Assembly (NCBI GenBank): GCA_027491085.1
Contig: JAIXWW010000011.1
Location: forward strand, 248,001-312,000
Source: Bacteroidota bacterium
GTDB taxonomy: Bacteria > Bacteroidota > Bacteroidia > UKL13-3
Reading direction: 5' to 3'
DNA length: 64,000 nt
Shown here: positions 59,396 to 64,000 of the stretch, in pieces
Numbering within the stretch: position 1 is the stretch's first letter
How the letters are laid out: the number at the start of each line of letters is the position of its first letter
Translations under genes and position numbers: made by a program
The notes under the pieces: model-generated
The model's database searches: none
What the model was told of the DNA's origin: nothing
What the model saw: only the letters and a program-made list of their open reading frames with translations

Positions 59396-59405
59396 TTTTA
59401 AAATT

Positions 59406-60482
59406 ATGGCAGGAAACTCGTTTGGAAATATTTTTAAAATTACCACTTTTGGCGAAAGCCATGGTAATGCTTTGGGTGTAGTAATTGATGGTGTTTTACC
59501 CAATATTGAATTTGATTACCAACTAGTTCAAACAGATTTAGACAAACGTAAACCTGGCCAATCAAAAATTACTACTGAAAGAATTGAAGATAATGAATTT
59601 GAAATACTCAGTGGATTATTTGATGGAAAAACAACCGGTGCGCCATTAACCATTATTGTAAAAAATAAAAACCAACAACCTTCCGATTACGAACATTTAA
59701 AAGACGTTTTCAGACCATCTCATGCTGATTACACTTACCAACAAAAATATGGTATACGAGATTACAGAGGAGGAGGCCGTCAATCAGCTCGCGAAACAGT
59801 GGCAAGAGTAATGGCAGGTTCTGTTGCCAAAATGATATTACAAAAATTAGGTATACAAATACACGCATTCGTAAATCAAATCCATAGCATTAAACTAGAA
59901 ACTCCTATTAATGAAATAAATTTTAGCTTAATTGAACAAAACATAGTAAGGTGCCCAAATACAGAAACTGCCAATAAAATGATTGCCCTAATAGAGCAAG
60001 TAAAAGCAGAAGGCGATTCAGTTGGTGGAATTATTACCTGTGTTTGTAAAGGCGTTCCAGCAGGATTAGGCGAACCAGTTTTTAATAAACTACATGCCGA
60101 ACTTGGAAAAGCCATGCTAAGCATCAATGCGTGTAAAGGTTTTGAAATAGGTAGCGGATTTGAAAGTGTATTACTTAAAGGCAGTGAACATAATGATGAA
60201 TTTGCATTCAATAATGACCAAGTTACAACACAAACTAATCATAGCGGTGGCATTCAAGGAGGAATAAGTAATGGCATGGATATTATTTTCAAAACAGCTT
60301 TTAAACCGGTTTCTACCATCAAACAAAACCAAAATACAATAAACTCTACTTTTGAAAACATTGATTTTAAGGCCGAAGGCCGCCACGACCCATGTGTAGT
60401 TCCAAGAGCAGTCCCAATAGTTGAGGCAATGGCTGCATTGGTATTAGTAGATTTTTATCTTTTTAACAAGGTTTACAAATAA
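59406..60482 (+). CDS. aroC: Chorismate synthase
   Basis: 358 residues, the normal length. Signatures: GNIFKITTFGESHGNALGVV at the N-terminus, DKRKPGQSKITTERIE, YGIRDYRGGGRQSARETVAR in the middle, NHSGGIQGGISNGMDIIFK, and RHDPCVVPRAVPIVEAMAAL near the end. It removes phosphate from EPSP to form chorismate using reduced FMN without net redox change, the last common step to aromatic amino acids. It is monofunctional by appearance, so reduced flavin must come from elsewhere. It is transcribed alone, away from the DAHP synthase at 28169. Confidence 0.97.
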   Translation: MAGNSFGNIFKITTFGESHGNALGVVIDGVLPNIEFDYQLVQTDLDKRKPGQSKITTERIEDNEFEILSGLFDGKTTGAPLTIIVKNKNQQPSDYEHLKDVFRPSHADYTYQQKYGIRDYRGGGRQSARETVARVMAGSVAKMILQKLGIQIHAFVNQIHSIKLETPINEINFSLIEQNIVRCPNTETANKMIALIEQVKAEGDSVGGIITCVCKGVPAGLGEPVFNKLHAELGKAMLSINACKGFEIGSGFESVLLKGSEHNDEFAFNNDQVTTQTNHSGGIQGGISNGMDIIFKTAFKPVSTIKQNQNTINSTFENIDFKAEGRHDPCVVPRAVPIVEAMAALVLVDFYLFNKVYK

Positions 60483-60594
60483 CAAAACTGCCTTATAACT
60501 ATTTTGCCCTTTTTAGAATTTTACTCACTTCAAACAAAGCCAAGTAAATAATTCAAAAATTTATTACTTTATTTACAACCTTAAATAATTGTAA

Positions 60595-62442
60595 ATGAAG
60601 AGAATTTTAATTGCAGCCTTTTTATTGATTTCGATAAATAGCTTTGCTCAAACTGTAGTGCCTTGTATTACAGATGAACTTTACGTAAAATCAATACAAG
60701 AAAACCCATTATTAAAAGTTGAAGAAGAACGTGGTAATGAACTAGCGCGCCAATATGCATCTCAATTAAGTTTGGCAAAAAAAGGTACAGTTATTTACAT
60801 TCCAGTTGTTTTTCATGTAATACACAAATATGGTTTCGAAAACATCTCTCAAGCGCAAGTAAATGATGCTTTAAGAGTTATGAACGAAGATTTTAGGAAA
60901 ATGGCAGGTACTAAAGGAGGGGCAAGTACTGATAGCCGCTCAGTGGATGCTGAAGTAGAATTTAGATTAGCCCAAGTTGATCCTAACGGAAATCCAACTG
61001 ATGGTGTAAATAGAATTTTTAACACTTCAGGAACAGATAACGGAACCGATGCAACAAAAGCATTAAGCTATTGGGATAGTAATAAATATTTTAACGTTTG
61101 GGTGGTAAATGTAATTAACAGCTCATCTGCACCATCTGGTTCTATTATTCTAGGTTATGCGCAATTCCCAACCTCTCGTCAACAAAGACCAAGTACCGAT
61201 GGTATTATTGTTAGAGCTGACCAAGTTGGAAATATTGGGGTTGCACAAACTAGTCAAGCAGGCAGAACATTAACACATGAAGCAGGTCACTGGTGTGGTT
61301 TATACCATCCATTTCAAGGTGGTTGTGTGGGTGGAACTTCAAGTAATTGTGCCTCACAAGGCGATCAAGTATGTGATACACCTCCAGTAGTAGCATCAAC
61401 GAGTGGTTGCCCAAATAGCCAGAATTCATGTACAAATGATGTACCTGATTTACCAGATAATATTAAAAACTTTATGGATTATGCTGATGGAACTTGTATG
61501 GATATGTACACTGCTGGTCAATCTGTTAGAATGAAAAGCTTAATGCAAACATACAGATCAAATATTTATTCTGCCAGTAATTTAAGTGCAGCTGGTTTAA
61601 ATACAGATGGAACATACAAAACTTTAACTGCCTCAACCATTAAGGCTCCATTCCTAATTGATTTTAATGGCAATACACCTTATTGGATTATTGAAAATTT
61701 TATGAATCCAACAAACGGATGGAAAGTTAATTATCAACTTGGTTCAAATGATGGTACCTGTATGTATATAAATAGTTATGCAAATGGTGCAAGCAGTATT
61801 TTAAATACCCGTGATGCATTTCATACGAGCAATATAGATATAACAAGTTTAGCACGACCTACCTTAAAATTTAAGATAGCACACGCAAGAAGAGTAAGTG
61901 CTGCTACTGATCAAATTAACTTATTTGTATCTGATAATTTTGGAAGAACTGAAATTTTAGCAAAAACTTTTACTGTTACTGATATTGAAACAGCTGATGT
62001 GCAGGGAACGGCAGCATTTATACCAACAGCAGCTCAATGGAAAACACTTAGTTTAGATTTATCACCTTACAAGACTTACACTAATTTTAGAGCACGATTT
62101 GAATTACAATCACGCAGAGGAAACAACACTTATATTGATGATATACAAATTGGAGAATTCGTGAATGGAGTTGATGATGTAAAAAGTAAAATTAACTTGG
62201 CAATTAATCCAAATCCAAGTAACGGCATTTCAGTATTATCTTTTACAAATACTACAAAATCAAACACTTTAATTAACATTTTTGATGTAAGTGGTAAATT
62301 AGTAAAAAACATAACGGATAATGAATTGCCTGCTGGTGAGCATCAAATTGAAATTAACTCAACAGAGTTAGACAAAGGAATGTATTTTGTAAAAGTAACA
62401 CAAAATGGTAATAGCTATACCATTAAATGGTTAGTTAATTAA
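60595..62442 (+). CDS. Secreted M43-family (pappalysin-like) zinc metalloprotease with T9SS tail
   Basis: 615 residues. Signal peptide MKRILIAAFLLISINSFAQ. The protease domain holds the metzincin motif THEAGHWCGLYHPF, with zinc ligands His228, His232 and His238 and catalytic Glu229. CDTPP, FMDYADGTCMDMYT (the Met-turn) and several Cys pairs follow, as in cytophagalysin/pappalysin relatives. Residues about 340-520 are a beta-rich module (possible MAM/jelly-roll-like), and the end is a T9SS type A domain (NLAINPNPSNGISVLSF...GMYFVKVTQ). It should cleave proteins outside the cell. It has its own promoter and terminator. Confidence 0.92.
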   Translation: MKRILIAAFLLISINSFAQTVVPCITDELYVKSIQENPLLKVEEERGNELARQYASQLSLAKKGTVIYIPVVFHVIHKYGFENISQAQVNDALRVMNEDFRKMAGTKGGASTDSRSVDAEVEFRLAQVDPNGNPTDGVNRIFNTSGTDNGTDATKALSYWDSNKYFNVWVVNVINSSSAPSGSIILGYAQFPTSRQQRPSTDGIIVRADQVGNIGVAQTSQAGRTLTHEAGHWCGLYHPFQGGCVGGTSSNCASQGDQVCDTPPVVASTSGCPNSQNSCTNDVPDLPDNIKNFMDYADGTCMDMYTAGQSVRMKSLMQTYRSNIYSASNLSAAGLNTDGTYKTLTASTIKAPFLIDFNGNTPYWIIENFMNPTNGWKVNYQLGSNDGTCMYINSYANGASSILNTRDAFHTSNIDITSLARPTLKFKIAHARRVSAATDQINLFVSDNFGRTEILAKTFTVTDIETADVQGTAAFIPTAAQWKTLSLDLSPYKTYTNFRARFELQSRRGNNTYIDDIQIGEFVNGVDDVKSKINLAINPNPSNGISVLSFTNTTKSNTLINIFDVSGKLVKNITDNELPAGEHQIEINSTELDKGMYFVKVTQNGNSYTIKWLVN

Positions 62443-62450
62443 TTTAAACA

Positions 62451-62480
62451 AAAAAGAGGCAATAAATATTGCCTCTTTTT
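62451..62480. terminator. Bidirectional terminator between convergent genes
   Basis: GAGGCAATA (62456-62464) pairs with TATTGCCTC (62467-62475), with A5 before and T5 after. It serves the M43 gene on the plus strand and the helicase gene on the minus strand. Confidence 0.88.
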
Positions 62481-62482
62481 GT

Positions 62483-63625
62483 TTAATAACCTTTCAAATC
62501 AATTTCTTTTGTTTCAGTTAATTCTATTTGTTTTTTTATCTTTTTTAAAATGACACCAAAATGATGAGACTCTTCATCACTAACTAAGCTGATAGCTTCG
62601 CCAGGATTTTCTGCCCTGCCAGTTCTGCCAATTCTATGAATATAATCTTTTGGAGAACGAGGTAATTCGTAATTAATTACATAAGGTAAAAACGGTATAT
62701 CAATACCTCTACTCATTAAATCAGTTGCAATAAGTACATTTATACTCCCCTCTTTAAATTTTTTGAGTGCGGTTTCTCTTGCTCCTTGACTTTTTTTACT
62801 GTGAATGGCTAATGCCAGAATTCCGTTAGCATTTAATTTATCAGAAACAGCATCTGCCCTATGAACAGATGAAGTAAAAACTAACACTTGGTTCATGTTA
62901 TTTTTTGTGATTAAATACCGTAAAAAAGGACCTTTCTTATCATCATTCACATGATATGCTTTTTGAGTAATTACTTCTAAATTTTGCTTAGTTTCTTCTA
63001 TAATTATTCTAGTTGGATTATTAAGTAATAGTGGAATAATTGTATTTACATCTGTGCTTAATGTAGCGGAGAACAATAGATTTTGCCGTTTGGGAGGTAA
63101 TAATTTTAGAACAGAATCCATTTCTTCTTTAAAACCTAAGTTTAGCAGTTTATCAGCTTCATCTAAAACAAGTACTTCAATACTTGATAAAAAAACAGCA
63201 TTACTTTTTACTAATTCCAATAATCGACCTGGAGTTGCAATTAAAATTTCTACTCCTTGCAATTTAATCATTTGTGGATTTATAGATACGCCTCCATATA
63301 CTGCTAATGTTCTAATGTTTTGTTCTGTATGTTGGTTGATAGTATTAAATACCTTTTCAACTTGAATAGCAAGTTCACGGGTAGGAACAATTACCAATGT
63401 GTTTATATGACGGTTTTTACTAATAGGTTTGGTTTGCAATAATTGTATAGTTGGCAGGGCATAACTTGCGGTTTTTCCTGACCCAGTTTGTGCAACACCA
63501 ATAATATCATTGCCTTTTAAGATGGCAGGAATAGCTAACTCTTGAATTGGTGTTGGCTTGATATAAAATAGTTTTTCTAATGAATATAAAATGTCATTAC
63601 ACAAACCAAGTGAAGCAAAATTCAT
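62483..63625 (-). CDS. DEAD-box ATP-dependent RNA helicase, RhlE-like
   Basis: 380 residues, the core helicase without a long C-terminal tail. Motifs in order: PTPIQELAIPAILKGNDIIG (Q motif), VAQTGSGKTASYALP (I), VPTRELA (Ia), TPGRLLE (Ib), VLDEADKLLNLGF (II, DEAD), FSATL (III), VLVFTSSVHRAD (IV), LIATDLMSRGIDIP (V) and YIHRIGRTGRAENPG (VI). It unwinds short RNA duplexes in ribosome assembly or RNA decay. The short length fits RhlE/CshA-like proteins. It is likely transcribed from a promoter with TATATTTG at 63649-63656. Confidence 0.92.
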   Translation of the reverse strand: MNFASLGLCNDILYSLEKLFYIKPTPIQELAIPAILKGNDIIGVAQTGSGKTASYALPTIQLLQTKPISKNRHINTLVIVPTRELAIQVEKVFNTINQHTEQNIRTLAVYGGVSINPQMIKLQGVEILIATPGRLLELVKSNAVFLSSIEVLVLDEADKLLNLGFKEEMDSVLKLLPPKRQNLLFSATLSTDVNTIIPLLLNNPTRIIIEETKQNLEVITQKAYHVNDDKKGPFLRYLITKNNMNQVLVFTSSVHRADAVSDKLNANGILALAIHSKKSQGARETALKKFKEGSINVLIATDLMSRGIDIPFLPYVINYELPRSPKDYIHRIGRTGRAENPGEAISLVSDEESHHFGVILKKIKKQIELTETKEIDLKGY

Positions 63626-63648
63626 AATTAAAATTTATTAAGTGGCTT

Positions 63649-63656
63649 CAAATATA
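63649..63656 (-). promoter_or_regulatory. Candidate -7 element for the helicase gene
   Basis: The minus strand reads TATATTTG, matching TAnnTTTG, 23 bases before the ATG. No TTG was found at the expected -33 distance. Confidence 0.35.
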
Positions 63657-63701
63657 GTGAAACAACAATGTCTATAGCTACCCAATGTAGTACTATATAA
63701 A

Positions 63702-63728
63702 AAAAGCACTCTTTAAAGGAGTGCTTTT
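63702..63728 (-). terminator. Terminator of the DUF2911 gene
   Basis: AAAAGCACTC (63702-63711) pairs with GAGTGCTTTT (63719-63728). On the minus strand it is followed by a T-run. Confidence 0.85.
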
Positions 63729-63732
63729 AATT

Positions 63733-64000
63733 TTATTTCGACAATACAATTATTTTCTCTGCTTGCTTTATGTAAGCATCATCTTTATCTTCTGTTGCTA
63801 GCTTTAATACTTGATTAGCTGTAATTCCAGCACCTTTTTTATCGTTTAATTTTAATTGAATTTTTGCTTTCAATAAAATAATCCAATATGCATTGGGATA
63901 ATTTTTAATTGCTTTATCTACCCACTCATGTGCTAATTTCAAATCCTTATTATTTTCATAGTAATAAGTTGCTGCTTGAAAATAAGAACGATTATCATTT
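63733..64000 (-). CDS. DUF2911 family protein, C-terminal part only
   Basis: About 89 residues, open to the right window edge. There is no credible start inside the window: a TTG at 63942 is internal, because the frame continues upstream as NDNRSYFQAATYYYENNKDL. The visible end (HEWVDKAIKNYPNAYWIILL, KAKIQLKLNDKKGA, then ITANQVLKLATEDKDDAY) is a helical, TPR-like tail. It matches the C-terminus of DUF2911 proteins, which are usually exported and of unknown function. The full gene starts beyond the window. Confidence 0.75.
   Translation of the reverse strand, partial: NDNRSYFQAATYYYENNKDLKLAHEWVDKAIKNYPNAYWIILLKAKIQLKLNDKKGAGITANQVLKLATEDKDDAYIKQAEKIIVLSK

Overview
The window is a 64 kb piece of an AT-rich chromosome from the phylum Bacteroidota, most likely an environmental member of class Bacteroidia. 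Four things support this: at least four secreted proteins end in a type IX secretion (T9SS type A) sorting domain (10133-10930, 22313-24214, 41508-44231, 60595-62442); there are many short lipoproteins; several families are typical of the phylum (DUF4270, DUF4421, an N-domain-only starch synthase beside panC, a DUF2911 protein); and candidate promoters carry the Bacteroidota -7 element TAnnTTTG. No rRNA, tRNA, CRISPR array, integrase or transposase gene was seen. Gene density is ordinary, with terminators between convergent genes.

Layout. 1-3419: the 5' end of an efflux-pump adaptor gene, then a repeat-rich stretch with palindromes, two unknown genes each followed by a ~130 bp attC-like palindrome (a possible integrase-less cassette array), and five 41 bp tandem repeats. 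3420-14934: a di-haem peroxidase/cytochrome pair, a beta-propeller lipoprotein, a dipeptidyl peptidase III, an ACMSD decarboxylase (tryptophan/2-aminomuconate route) behind a large hairpin, and a secreted TPR protein. 14942-25239: an LTA-synthase-like phosphotransferase, two paralogous small membrane proteins, bifunctional FtcD (histidine breakdown), a flavoprotein, an esterase-fold protein lacking its nucleophile, and an orphan response regulator. 25248-33709: pterin dehydratase plus cyclase, then the operon starch-synthase-like / DUF4270 / DAHP synthase / glmS, and divergent panC. 33823-41220: amidohydrolase, DUF4421, LpxL-like acyltransferase, a spermidine-synthase-like protein flanked by two paralogous lipoproteins, and dGTPase. 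41221-45528: a segment bounded by copies of the dgt 3' end, holding a T9SS alpha-amylase and decayed tatA and gatA genes. 45562-51708: RlmI-like methyltransferase, AarF/ABC1 kinase with its TetR-like neighbour, acetyltransferase, type II NADH dehydrogenase.

52086-59316 is the most interesting region. It is a tightly packed gene set for envelope proteins: a CsgG/FlgO-like protein with TPRs, a small lipoprotein, two outer-membrane beta-barrel proteins, a CsgG/LpoB-like lipoprotein and two LPP20-type proteins. Three of these carry seven copies of one short UVR-like helical repeat. The FlgO-like plus LPP20 combination recalls flagellar outer-membrane ring and disk proteins, but no flagellar gene is present, so I propose an undescribed envelope complex. 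The window ends with aroC, an M43 metalloprotease, a DEAD-box helicase and the 3' end of a DUF2911 gene.

Start codons were re-chosen in several places where a longer reading frame begins at TTG or inside a neighbouring signal. The reasons are given in each entry.
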